Source of the DNA: an uncultured Saprospiraceae bacterium
GTDB lineage: Bacteria; Bacteroidota; Bacteroidia; Chitinophagales; Saprospiraceae
DNA: 5,114 bases
Reading direction: 5' to 3'
Assembly: GCA_937952155.1 (NCBI GenBank)
Contig: CALFYH010000324.1
Location: forward strand, 1 to 5,114
A model generated the notes under the pieces. The model was not told where the DNA came from. It worked only from the letters and a program-made list of their open reading frames with translations, and did no database searches. Shown here piece after piece: positions 1-4,996 of this stretch. Position 1 is the stretch's first letter; each line of letters opens with the position of its first letter. The position numbers and the translations under genes are program-made.

Positions 1-101
1 TCCCAGCAAAGGATTATTTCGTTCGCCTTGGAGATTTTGCAATGGTAGAGATCACGGATGCTGAAGATTATGATTTGTATGGAAAAGTGGTGGAGAATTG
101 A
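1..101 (+). CDS. rimO: RimO-like ribosomal protein S12 methylthiotransferase, C-terminal end (partial)
   Basis: The last 32 codons of a gene that starts left of the window, read in the frame of codon 3-5 and ending at TGA 99-101. The residues include YFVRLGDFAMVEIT followed by DAEDYDLYGKVVEN. This resembles the C-terminal TRAM domain of radical-SAM methylthiotransferases. The near-terminal D-x-Y-D-L-(Y/W)-G pattern is the ending I associate with RimO (E. coli RimO ends with a similar DEYDLWG) rather than MiaB. RimO adds a methylthio group to an aspartate of ribosomal protein S12, using S-adenosylmethionine and iron-sulfur clusters in the cytoplasm. The radical-SAM CxxxCxxC motif lies outside the window, so the assignment rests on the tail alone. 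MiaB or another TRAM-containing methylthiotransferase is the alternative. Confidence 0.72.
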   Translation, partial: PAKDYFVRLGDFAMVEITDAEDYDLYGKVVEN

Positions 102-170
102 GCATTTAAACATGCATTTAGAATTTTAATGAATTGAATATTTATTTATAATTACTCAAAACAAAAAAGA

Positions 171-563
171 ATGTTTACAATAGAACAAATAGAAGAAGCA
201 CACAGTAAAGTGAAATCTGGAGCAGATTTTCCACAATATATTCAGGATATTAAAGAAATTGGAGTTTTGGCATTCGAAACATGGGTAAAAGATAGTCATA
301 CTGCATATTTTGGTAAAGATAATTTTCAAACTCAATCGAAACCTAAATATGATGATTTGTTTATTTCAGATCAATGTGATAAGGATAAATTTATTGAATA
401 TCTAAAAATCCATCAAAAAGGTGAAACAGATTATTTTATGTTTTGTAATCATTGTGCTGAAACGGGTATAGAAAAATGGGTAGTACGACTAGGTGAAATG
501 ACATGTATTTATTATGACAAATTAGGTAATGAAGTATTAGTTGAAACAATTCCTGCATTGTAA
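171..563 (+). CDS. DUF1398-family protein of unknown function (YbcV-like)
   Basis: A 130-residue soluble protein with no signal peptide or membrane segment. The start MFTIEQIEEAHSKVKSGADF and the later stretches HTAYFGKDNF (43-52), KWVVRLGEMTCIYYD (102-116) and GNEVLVETIP (119-128) match what I recall of the DUF1398 family, whose E. coli member is the prophage gene ybcV. Length is normal for that family (about 125-135 residues), so the gene looks complete, and this N-terminus is the family's usual one. No reaction is established for the family; labels such as 'phage envelope protein' in databases are not supported by anything visible here. Cysteines are at 69, 92, 95 and 112, with C92 and C95 forming a CxxC. 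The gene begins 69 bases after the rimO stop. I find no TAnnTTTG element in that gap, so it may be read from upstream or have a weaker promoter. No Shine-Dalgarno is present. Confidence 0.85.
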   Translation: MFTIEQIEEAHSKVKSGADFPQYIQDIKEIGVLAFETWVKDSHTAYFGKDNFQTQSKPKYDDLFISDQCDKDKFIEYLKIHQKGETDYFMFCNHCAETGIEKWVVRLGEMTCIYYDKLGNEVLVETIPAL

Positions 564-568
564 ATTAA

Positions 569-600
569 TATTTTTTACAGGGAGTATTTTTTATCACAGG
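569..600. repeat. Short tandem direct repeat downstream of the DUF1398 gene
   Basis: TATTTTTTA occurs at 569-577 and again at 585-593, exactly 16 bases apart, each followed closely by CAGG (578-581 and 597-600). It lies 6 bases after the stop of the DUF1398 gene. The two T6 tracts could help end transcription, but there is no convincing GC-rich stem before them. In DNA this AT-rich, such a repeat may be chance. Confidence 0.35.
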
Positions 601-682
601 TATTAAAATTGGGCAATTTAATTCTTAATTGAAAGCTTATCTCTCAAAAATAAGTAAAACTTCCCACAAATTTAATACTACA

Positions 683-716
683 TTTGCTTGTTATCGAAGG
701 CTATCTGCTATCTTTG
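683..716 (+). promoter_or_regulatory. Bacteroidota-type promoter of the alkaline phosphatase gene
   Basis: TATCTTTG at 709-716 is a perfect match to the Bacteroidota -7 consensus TAnnTTTG. A TTG at 688-690 lies 18 bases upstream, and a TTTG at 683-686 lies 22 bases upstream; either could be the -33 element. Transcription would start near 720, giving a leader of about 20 bases before the ATG at 742. A second perfect match, TACATTTG at 679-686, lies exactly 30 bases upstream of the first and overlaps its possible -33 element, so tandem promoters are possible. I see no clear -33 element for that upstream copy. Confidence 0.7.
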
Positions 717-741
717 CCTAATCATAAAATGTAATCTGATA

Positions 742-2151
742 ATGAAACGCAGACAATTCTTCCAAAATTCAGCTTTGACAGCTATGGGTGCTTCATTTAT
801 ATTGCCTACCCAAGCTTGTACACCGACACAATCGTTGGTCAATGGTAAAAGTGCTGGTAAAAAGGCCAAAAATATTATATTTATGGTCAGTGATGGGATG
901 AGTTCTGGTACGCTCAATATGGGAGATTTGTTTAGAAGACGCAAAGAAGGACGAGGTAGCAATTGGCTAGATCTGTATAGAAATCAAAGAGTTTCTAGAG
1001 GATTGATGGATATGGCGTCAGCAAGTTCGCTCGTTACAGATAGTGCTGCAGCGAGCTCATCTTGGGGCGGCGGCGTTAGAGTTAAAAATGGCCGACTAAA
1101 TTCTGGTCCTAATGGCGAAGAATATTTACCTATTTGGCAGAAATTCAAGCGTTCTGGAAAAAAGGTGGGATGTGTTACCACTGTTCCAATAACACATGCT
1201 ACACCTGCAGGTTTTTGCGTATCTTCTAAATCGCGTGGTGAGCAAGCAGAAATTGTTGAAAAATATCTTCAACTCAGATTTGATGTGATGATGGGCGGCG
1301 GAAGCAAATATTTTAATGCCAGAAAGGACGATCGAAATATGTTTGATGAGTTCACAAAAGCGGGATTCACAGTTTTGCAATCAAAGGATGAAATGAACGT
1401 CGCTACCAATCAGAAACCTGTTTTGGGTGTTTTTGATAATGATGGTTTGCCATATGAATTGGATAGAGTAAATGATCCTATGCTTGCCGCTAAAGTACCT
1501 TCGCTTGCCGAAATGGCAAGTAAAGCCATAGACTTGATGAAAGACCATAAAAATGGATTTTGTCTTCAGATAGAAGGTGGAAAAGTGGATTGGGCAGCTC
1601 ATGCCAACGACGCAGCTGCCTTGATTTACGATCAGGTTGCCTTCGACGATGCCGTAAAAGTTGCTATTGATTTTGCTGAGAAAGATGGTAATACACTAGT
1701 CGTCATTACTTCAGATCATGGAAATGCCAATCCAGGCTTGTACTATGGGGAAAAAGCAGACAAAAATTTTGAGTCATTATTTTCATTCAAGCATACGAAC
1801 GATTGGATATTGATGGGTTTTGAACGCGATGCATCTGCAACTTCACTGGCTGATCGAGTTTTTGCAAATCAAAATTATAAGCTGACCGAAAACCAACTCG
1901 CATTCATCATAGAAAAGTATAAAGAACATCAGTCAGAAGGTGTTTATAATTCTTATAAACTTCCTTTCAAAGAATATGCAATGTACCAAGCCGAACATAC
2001 TTCTGTAGCTTTCGGTGGTATGGATCATTCAGCAGATTTTACAGAGCTGGCAATGTTTGGTCCAGGCAGCGAAAGGATGAAGCCATTTATGCTAAATACT
2101 GACATGCATTATTTTATGCTAGAGGTGGCAGAAGTAGAAAATAAATTTTAA
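742..2151 (+). CDS. Alkaline phosphatase (PhoA fold), Tat-exported
   Basis: A 469-residue phosphomonoesterase of the PhoA family that releases phosphate from organic esters outside the cytoplasm. The N-terminus MKRRQFFQNSAL plus a hydrophobic stretch to about residue 22 is a twin-arginine signal. Cleavage near TQA-C26 is likely; C26 makes a lipoprotein conceivable, but the lipobox is poor. All metal and catalytic positions of E. coli PhoA can be matched: D51, the nucleophile S101 in TDSA (E. coli S102), T154, the phosphate-binding R165 (R166), E278 (E322), D283 (D327), H287 (H331), D325-H326 (D369-H370) and H429 in MDHSAD (H412). E. coli D153 and K328 are replaced by H152 and W284. About 60 extra residues lie between H326 and H429. 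The frame is open back to a TTG at 688, but that codon lies inside the promoter, so the ATG at 742 is chosen. The gene is monocistronic and converges with pyk. Confidence 0.93.
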   Translation: MKRRQFFQNSALTAMGASFILPTQACTPTQSLVNGKSAGKKAKNIIFMVSDGMSSGTLNMGDLFRRRKEGRGSNWLDLYRNQRVSRGLMDMASASSLVTDSAAASSSWGGGVRVKNGRLNSGPNGEEYLPIWQKFKRSGKKVGCVTTVPITHATPAGFCVSSKSRGEQAEIVEKYLQLRFDVMMGGGSKYFNARKDDRNMFDEFTKAGFTVLQSKDEMNVATNQKPVLGVFDNDGLPYELDRVNDPMLAAKVPSLAEMASKAIDLMKDHKNGFCLQIEGGKVDWAAHANDAAALIYDQVAFDDAVKVAIDFAEKDGNTLVVITSDHGNANPGLYYGEKADKNFESLFSFKHTNDWILMGFERDASATSLADRVFANQNYKLTENQLAFIIEKYKEHQSEGVYNSYKLPFKEYAMYQAEHTSVAFGGMDHSADFTELAMFGPGSERMKPFMLNTDMHYFMLEVAEVENKF

Positions 2152-2170
2152 GCTTCCTATCTATCTTTTT
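2131..2170. terminator. Possible weak terminator between the convergent phosphatase and pyk genes
   Basis: GAAG (2131-2134) can pair with CTTC (2153-2156), and AAAAT (2138-2142) with ATTTT (2145-2149), across a mismatched internal loop; a T5 run follows at 2166-2170. Read on the minus strand, the same stem would be followed by a T-rich stretch. The stem is AT-rich, interrupted and has a very tight loop, so it is a marginal hairpin. It is reported because the 17-base gap leaves no room for a conventional terminator outside the coding ends. Confidence 0.28.
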
Positions 2171-3614
2171 ACTCTATTATCGTTATTTTCAACATGTTGG
2201 TTCTGAAGCGCTTATGAAGTGGCATGCTACCTGTATTTACAACGATATCATCCGTGTTCACGATTCCTTCGTTTTTCAGAATTTGGTTTATATCTTCGAT
2301 GGTTTCGTCTGTGGTAGTAAACTTTGTATATAAGAAACATTTTACGCCCCAAACAAGGCTAAGTGTATTAAGCATGTGCGCTTTGTCAGAAAAGATGTAG
2401 ATATCTGGTTTTGGTCTATATGAAGATATTTTAAAAGCTGTATAACCATTTACAGTAAGTCCCAATATTGCTTTGGCATTTACTTCTTCAGCGATCCTTG
2501 GCGCATTAAGACAAAGGATATCAGACAAGAAGGTATCCGATTCGGGATCTGGTACAGACCTTTTTCCCTGAATATGATAATGCAATTCAGCCTCACCTAT
2601 GATTTTTCTCATGGCTTCCACTACCAAAGCTGGGTGATTTCCTACAGATGTTTCGCCACTAAGCATGACTGCATCTGTACCATCTAATACAGCATTTGCC
2701 ACATCGGTTACCTCAGATCGGGTAGGAGATGGATTCGTAACCATACTTTCCATCATTTGGGTGGCAACGATTACGGGTTTTGATTTCAGAACACAACGAT
2801 TGATGATCATTTTTTGAAGAGCTGGCAATTTTTCAATTGGCACTTCAACGCCTAGATCTCCTCTTGCGATCATTATTGCATCAGATACTTTGATGATTTC
2901 TTTGATATTGGTAATGGCCTCCGGTTTTTCGATCTTGGCTACGACCTTGGCTATGTGTTTTTTAGCTTTGATTCTCCTCTGAAGATCTTTGACATCTTTT
3001 GCTTGTCTTACAAAAGATAAAGCAATCCAATTTACTGGTTGCGTAAGGATATATTCCAAATCTTCCAAATCTTTTTCTGTCAGTGATGGTTGAGTTACGA
3101 CGGTATCTGGTAGATTTACGCCCTTATTTGAAGACAAAACACTACCAAAAAGAACTTCAAGCTTTACTTTACTTACTCCATCAGTTTCAATTACTTTCAG
3201 TACAATTTTACCATCATCGACCAACACTTTTTCCCCAACCTGCACATCATTTGCAAAGAGCTCGTAGCTCATGTATATTTTCTCTTTTGTTCCTATACAT
3301 TCTTCATTTACAAAAGTCAATACATCACCAGGCTCGATAGCAAGTTCATTATTTTCTATTTTCCCGATTCTGAGTTTTGGACCTTGTAAATCAGCCAATA
3401 TTCCAACATGGACATTATATTTTTCATTGATCTCAAGGATATTGTCTATGACCTGCTGGTGTTGACTGTGTGCACCATGGGAAAAATTAAGCCTAAAAAC
3501 ATTGACACCAGCTTTGACAAGATCCAATAGCGCTTCCATGCTGCTCGATGCTGGCCCGACGGTAGCTAATATTTTGGTTTTCTGATGATTATTTACATGG
3601 ATTAAAGCAGCCAT
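2169..3614 (-). CDS. pyk: Pyruvate kinase (predicted K+-independent type)
   Basis: A 481-residue cytoplasmic glycolytic enzyme that converts phosphoenolpyruvate and ADP to pyruvate and ATP. Length is normal for the family (about 470-480), and the start fits because TKILATVGPAS begins at residue 13. The A domain carries RLNFSHG (41-47), LQGPKLR (76-82), the active-site K230 in IEKPE with metal ligand E232, MIARGDLGVEVP (248-259) with D253, and VATQMMESM (283-291) with T285. The small B domain spans roughly 84-180, and a complete C-terminal (allosteric-type) domain runs from about 360 to 481. K80 stands where K+-dependent enzymes have Glu117 (rabbit muscle numbering), with L76, Q77 and I83 at positions 113, 114 and 120. 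This is the pattern described for K+-independent pyruvate kinases. The gene stands alone, convergent with the phosphatase. A TATCTTCG box lies upstream. No Shine-Dalgarno is seen. Confidence 0.97.
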   Translation of the reverse strand: MAALIHVNNHQKTKILATVGPASSSMEALLDLVKAGVNVFRLNFSHGAHSQHQQVIDNILEINEKYNVHVGILADLQGPKLRIGKIENNELAIEPGDVLTFVNEECIGTKEKIYMSYELFANDVQVGEKVLVDDGKIVLKVIETDGVSKVKLEVLFGSVLSSNKGVNLPDTVVTQPSLTEKDLEDLEYILTQPVNWIALSFVRQAKDVKDLQRRIKAKKHIAKVVAKIEKPEAITNIKEIIKVSDAIMIARGDLGVEVPIEKLPALQKMIINRCVLKSKPVIVATQMMESMVTNPSPTRSEVTDVANAVLDGTDAVMLSGETSVGNHPALVVEAMRKIIGEAELHYHIQGKRSVPDPESDTFLSDILCLNAPRIAEEVNAKAILGLTVNGYTAFKISSYRPKPDIYIFSDKAHMLNTLSLVWGVKCFLYTKFTTTDETIEDINQILKNEGIVNTDDIVVNTGSMPLHKRFRTNMLKITIIE

Positions 3615-3637
3615 ATTGATTCGATTTTAAAAAGATG

Positions 3638-3645
3638 CGAAGATA
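3638..3645 (-). promoter_or_regulatory. Probable -7 element of the pyk promoter
   Basis: On the minus strand these bases read TATCTTCG, one base off TAnnTTTG, 23 bases before the pyk ATG. That is nearly the same placement as the phosphatase -7 box relative to its ATG (25 bases). The predicted leader is about 20 bases. No TTG lies at the usual 18-21 base spacing; the nearest one is only 12 bases upstream, so the -33 element is unclear. Confidence 0.5.
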
Positions 3646-3746
3646 GTGTATTTTTAACAATAATAGCTTATAATTCATTAATAAGTGATTATTTATATGC
3701 CAATTTAAATATTTTGCATCTTAAAAAATTGGTAAAATTGTAAAGT

Positions 3747-3767
3747 TTCCATGTTATTGGAATCCAA
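3747..3767. repeat. Overlapping small inverted repeats between pyk and the small membrane gene
   Basis: TTCCA (3747-3751) can pair with TGGAA (3758-3762) across a 6-base loop. Alternatively TTGGA (3757-3761) pairs with TCCAA (3763-3767) around a single A. The two pairings are mutually exclusive. They lie 57 bases beyond the stop of the minus-strand 79-residue gene and about 130 bases upstream of the pyk start. They could be part of a 3' end or an operator. No T-run follows on the minus strand, and the stems are short, so chance is possible. The rest of 3646-3823 is AT-rich with no gene that I can support. Confidence 0.3.
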
Positions 3768-3823
3768 GAATTATTATCCCAACATTATAAATCAATCGTT
3801 AATTCAACATTAAAAATCAACTT

Positions 3824-4063
3824 TCACTTTTCCTGTTTAACTAATCCTACAATATGAATAACAACGAGCCTAATCAATAGCATCCAAGGAATGCCATGCA
3901 TTAAAAAATCAGCCCAGTCCATCAAAGCCATTCCTTTGGCACCACCTAAAATCCAACGTACTTTACCCCAAATATGTGGCTCTGGAACGAATGGCGCTAA
4001 GCCTAGCGTAAGACATGCCATGATAATAAATGCCCAATCGTTCCAAATTTTCTTATCACTCAT
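3824..4063 (-). CDS. Small two-helix inner-membrane protein of unknown function
   Basis: A 79-residue protein with two likely membrane helices: about 11-27 (AFIIMACLTLGLAPFVP) and about 57-76 (GIPWMLLIRLVVIHIVGLV). They are joined by a roughly 30-residue loop with PEPHIWGKVRW (27-37), GGAKGMALMDWADF (40-53) and H56-G57. Both ends are charged (SDKK at the start, KQEK at the end). The loop is rich in tryptophan and glycine (W32, W37 and W50, with W60 at the start of the second helix). I recall similar short proteins with 'LGLAPF-PEPHIW' and 'DW-D-L-HG' in other Gram-negative bacteria. Some carry the automatic label 'RND transporter', which two helices cannot justify. Function is unknown. A perfect TAnnTTTG element 13 bases before the ATG supports this start and shows it is its own transcription unit. 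It is divergent from ssb and in tandem with pyk 209 bases downstream. Confidence 0.83.
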   Translation of the reverse strand: MSDKKIWNDWAFIIMACLTLGLAPFVPEPHIWGKVRWILGGAKGMALMDWADFLMHGIPWMLLIRLVVIHIVGLVKQEK

Positions 4064-4076
4064 TTTATTTTTTTTG

Positions 4077-4109
4077 CAAATGTAATGTTTTGAAAATATT
4101 ATGAGGCAA
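4077..4109 (-). promoter_or_regulatory. Bacteroidota-type promoter of the small membrane protein gene
   Basis: On the minus strand 4084-4077 reads TACATTTG, a perfect TAnnTTTG -7 element, followed by C. A TTG on the same strand (4109-4107) lies 22 bases upstream, slightly long for a -33 element. Transcription would start near 4073, leaving a leader of only about 10 bases before the ATG at 4063. The same octamer, TACATTTG, occurs upstream of the phosphatase gene. Confidence 0.6.
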
Positions 4110-4225
4110 CATATGTTACAAAGACAATGGATATGAAAATAATTTTAAAATAAATCACAAAAAATTCGATAAGAAATTAAATTTCGTAAACAACTGAAAA
4201 ACAATAAATTGTAAGTTATTTAAAA

Positions 4226-4237
4226 ATGTGTACACAT
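4226..4237. repeat. 12-base perfect palindrome ATGTGTACACAT upstream of ssb
   Basis: ATGTGTACACAT is its own reverse complement. It begins 176 bases before the ssb ATG. Its core TGTGTACA occurs again at 4773-4780, just 2 bases after the ssb stop codon, so the ssb gene is flanked by this 8-mer. It could be a binding site for a dimeric regulator; no known operator is recognised. Confidence 0.45.
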
Positions 4238-4241
4238 ATAG

Positions 4242-4270
4242 ATACGTTTACAAACGTATAGAAACGTATA
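4242..4270. repeat. Inverted plus tandem copies of AAACGTAT upstream of ssb
   Basis: ATACGTTT (4242-4249) and AAACGTAT (4252-4259) form a perfect inverted repeat with 8-base arms around AC. A third copy, AAACGTAT (4262-4269), follows in direct orientation exactly 10 bases after the second, and both direct copies continue with A (AAACGTATA). The 10-base period would place successive copies on one face of the helix. The array sits 29-57 bases upstream of the promoter-like box at 4299 and looks like a multi-site operator. A stem in RNA is possible, but no T-run follows. Confidence 0.55.
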
Positions 4271-4298
4271 AAAAACGATTCTGTCTTTCGGCATGCTG

Positions 4299-4306
4299 CA
4301 CCTTTG
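4299..4306 (+). promoter_or_regulatory. Candidate -7 element of the ssb promoter
   Basis: CACCTTTG, followed by CATC, matches the TTTG half of TAnnTTTG and resembles the frequent Bacteroidota form TACCTTTGC, but has CA instead of the leading TA. No good -33 TTG is found at the expected spacing. If used, it would give a leader of about 92 bases. It is the best candidate upstream of ssb, since no perfect TAnnTTTG occurs in 4110-4401 on the plus strand. Confidence 0.4.
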
Positions 4307-4401
4307 CATCGTCAATCGATCGGAAGATCAAATTTTTGTTTAACCCGTCTGGCTTACTAACAAAACATACATATAGTAATACGGACACAAATATTTTAAT
4401 C

Positions 4402-4770
4402 ATGTCAACAAATACTAAAAATTCAGTTCAAATCGTAGGTCATGTAGGTAAAGATGTAGTGCTTACTTCTTTTGAAAATGGCAACAAAAAGGCTACAACT
4501 ATCGTAGCAACAAATGAGTTCTACACCAATAAAACAGGTGAAAAGGTAAAACAAACAGACTGGCACAAAATTATTGCTTGGGGCAAAACAGCTGAGGACT
4601 TAGCTTTATGTTTTAAGAAAGGTACAGAAGTAGCAATCCACGGCAAACTCAGCAATAGGACATACACTGATACATCTGGCACTACACGCTATGTTACTGA
4701 AATCATAGTTAATGAATTTTATAAAATCGCCAAAATCACCCAAAACACAGCTGAAGCAGTACCATTTTAA
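4402..4770 (+). CDS. ssb: Single-stranded-DNA-binding protein (small Ssb)
   Basis: A 122-residue OB-fold protein that coats single-stranded DNA in replication, recombination and repair. It aligns without gaps to the E. coli Ssb core: NSVQIVGHVGKD (7-18), QTDWHKIIAWGK (51-62), GTEVAIHGKLSNRTYTD (74-90) and TRYVTEIIV (95-103). At the DNA-stacking positions (E. coli W40, W54, F60, W88) it has F40, W54, W60 and Y88. It lacks the long Gly/Gln-rich linker and acidic tail of E. coli Ssb. Only about 12 residues follow the OB fold, ending AEAVPF, so the terminal Pro-Phe used by partner proteins is kept with a single acidic residue. The ATG at 4402 is preferred over upstream in-frame codons because the family N-terminus begins there. 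A diverged, broken ssb copy follows after 68 bases. This may be the main Ssb or an accessory one; the window cannot decide. Confidence 0.93.
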   Translation: MSTNTKNSVQIVGHVGKDVVLTSFENGNKKATTIVATNEFYTNKTGEKVKQTDWHKIIAWGKTAEDLALCFKKGTEVAIHGKLSNRTYTDTSGTTRYVTEIIVNEFYKIAKITQNTAEAVPF

Positions 4771-4838
4771 TGTGTGTACAATCAAGTTTCAAGCAACAAT
4801 AAAAAATATTCAAATAATCTAATTAAAATCATAAAATC

Positions 4839-4991
4839 ATGACAAATTCATTAAAAAACTCAGTTCAACTCATTGGTAATATCGGAAAAGATGTAGCATT
4901 ATCTACCTTCGAAAAAGGGACAAAAAAGTTGTCTTTAGTGATTGCCACTAATGACTATTATACCAATAATAAAGGTGAAAAAATAAATTAA
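4839..4991 (+). pseudogene. Second ssb copy, truncated after 50 codons
   Basis: From the ATG at 4839 the frame encodes 50 residues, starting MTNSLKNSVQLIGNIGKD and including KKLSLVIATNDYYTNNKGEK, then stops at TAA 4989-4991. It aligns without gaps to the first half of the preceding Ssb, with about half of the residues identical (28 of 54 by my hand count), so it is an old paralog and not a fresh duplicate. The stop falls exactly at the codon matching Q51 of the intact protein (CAA). The next three codons read T-K-W, matching T52-D53-W54, after which similarity ends in all three frames. The remaining half cannot complete an OB fold. It lies 68 bases after ssb, probably co-transcribed, as no promoter element is seen between them. 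A functional micro-Ssb is possible but unlikely. Confidence 0.75.
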
Positions 4992-4996
4992 ACAAA

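Larger units (their letters stand above)
4234..4383 (+). repeat. Separated direct repeat ACATATAG(nn)ATACG in the ssb upstream region
   Basis: ACATATAG occurs at 4234-4241, followed directly by ATACG (4242-4246), and again at 4369-4376, followed after two bases by ATACG (4379-4383). The second copy ends 18 bases before the ssb ATG. The first copy overlaps the palindrome cluster. The shared 13 bases with a 2-base offset are suggestive, but not strong evidence in AT-rich DNA. Confidence 0.35.
4064..4401. other. 338-base intergenic region between the small membrane gene and ssb
   Basis: No gene is supported here. The divergent promoter of the membrane protein lies at the left end (4077-4109). 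From 4110 to about 4225 the DNA is very AT-rich and featureless. A cluster of palindromes and repeats fills 4226-4270, followed by a promoter-like box at 4299-4306. A leader of about 92 bases then runs to the ssb ATG at 4402 and contains a possible hairpin, TTTTGTT (4334-4340) pairing with AACAAAA (4359-4365). The ssb frame is open back to 4228, but the 58 extra residues resemble no Ssb N-terminus and read through the palindromes, so they are treated as non-coding. Confidence 0.7.

Noticed and set aside
102..120. Direct repeat GCATTTA (102-108 and 114-120) after the rimO stop
   Set aside because: Only 7 bases in very AT-rich DNA, with no promoter or terminator context.
147..152. TATAAT hexamer upstream of the DUF1398 gene
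   Set aside because: The E. coli-type -10 box is not the Bacteroidota housekeeping consensus, and this hexamer is expected by chance in such AT-rich DNA.
605..620. AAATTG-GG-CAATTT inverted repeat before the phosphatase gene
   Set aside because: AT-rich 6-base arms with a 2-base loop and no T-run at the right distance; too weak to call a terminator or operator.
688..741. 18-residue N-terminal extension of the phosphatase from TTG 688
   Set aside because: It lies inside a good Bacteroidota promoter, would precede the twin-arginine signal, and the ATG at 742 gives a proper Tat N-terminus.
708..1602. Several open frames on the minus strand within the phosphatase gene
   Set aside because: They lie opposite a strongly conserved enzyme, have no recognisable domains, and are explained as shadow frames.
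3083..3465. Open frames on the plus strand within pyk
   Set aside because: Shadow frames of pyruvate kinase with low-complexity or unlikely composition and no promoter.
3632..3722. AAGATGC (3632-3638) and GCATCTT (3716-3722) as a long-range inverted repeat
   Set aside because: Seven-base arms 77 bases apart are expected by chance; no supporting structure.
3891..4085. 64-codon plus-strand frame opposite the small membrane gene
   Set aside because: The minus-strand frame has membrane helices, family-like motifs and a perfect -7 element; this one has none.
4228..4401. 58-residue N-terminal extension of Ssb
   Set aside because: It translates palindromes and the leader, has no Ssb-like sequence, and the known Ssb N-terminus begins at the ATG at 4402.
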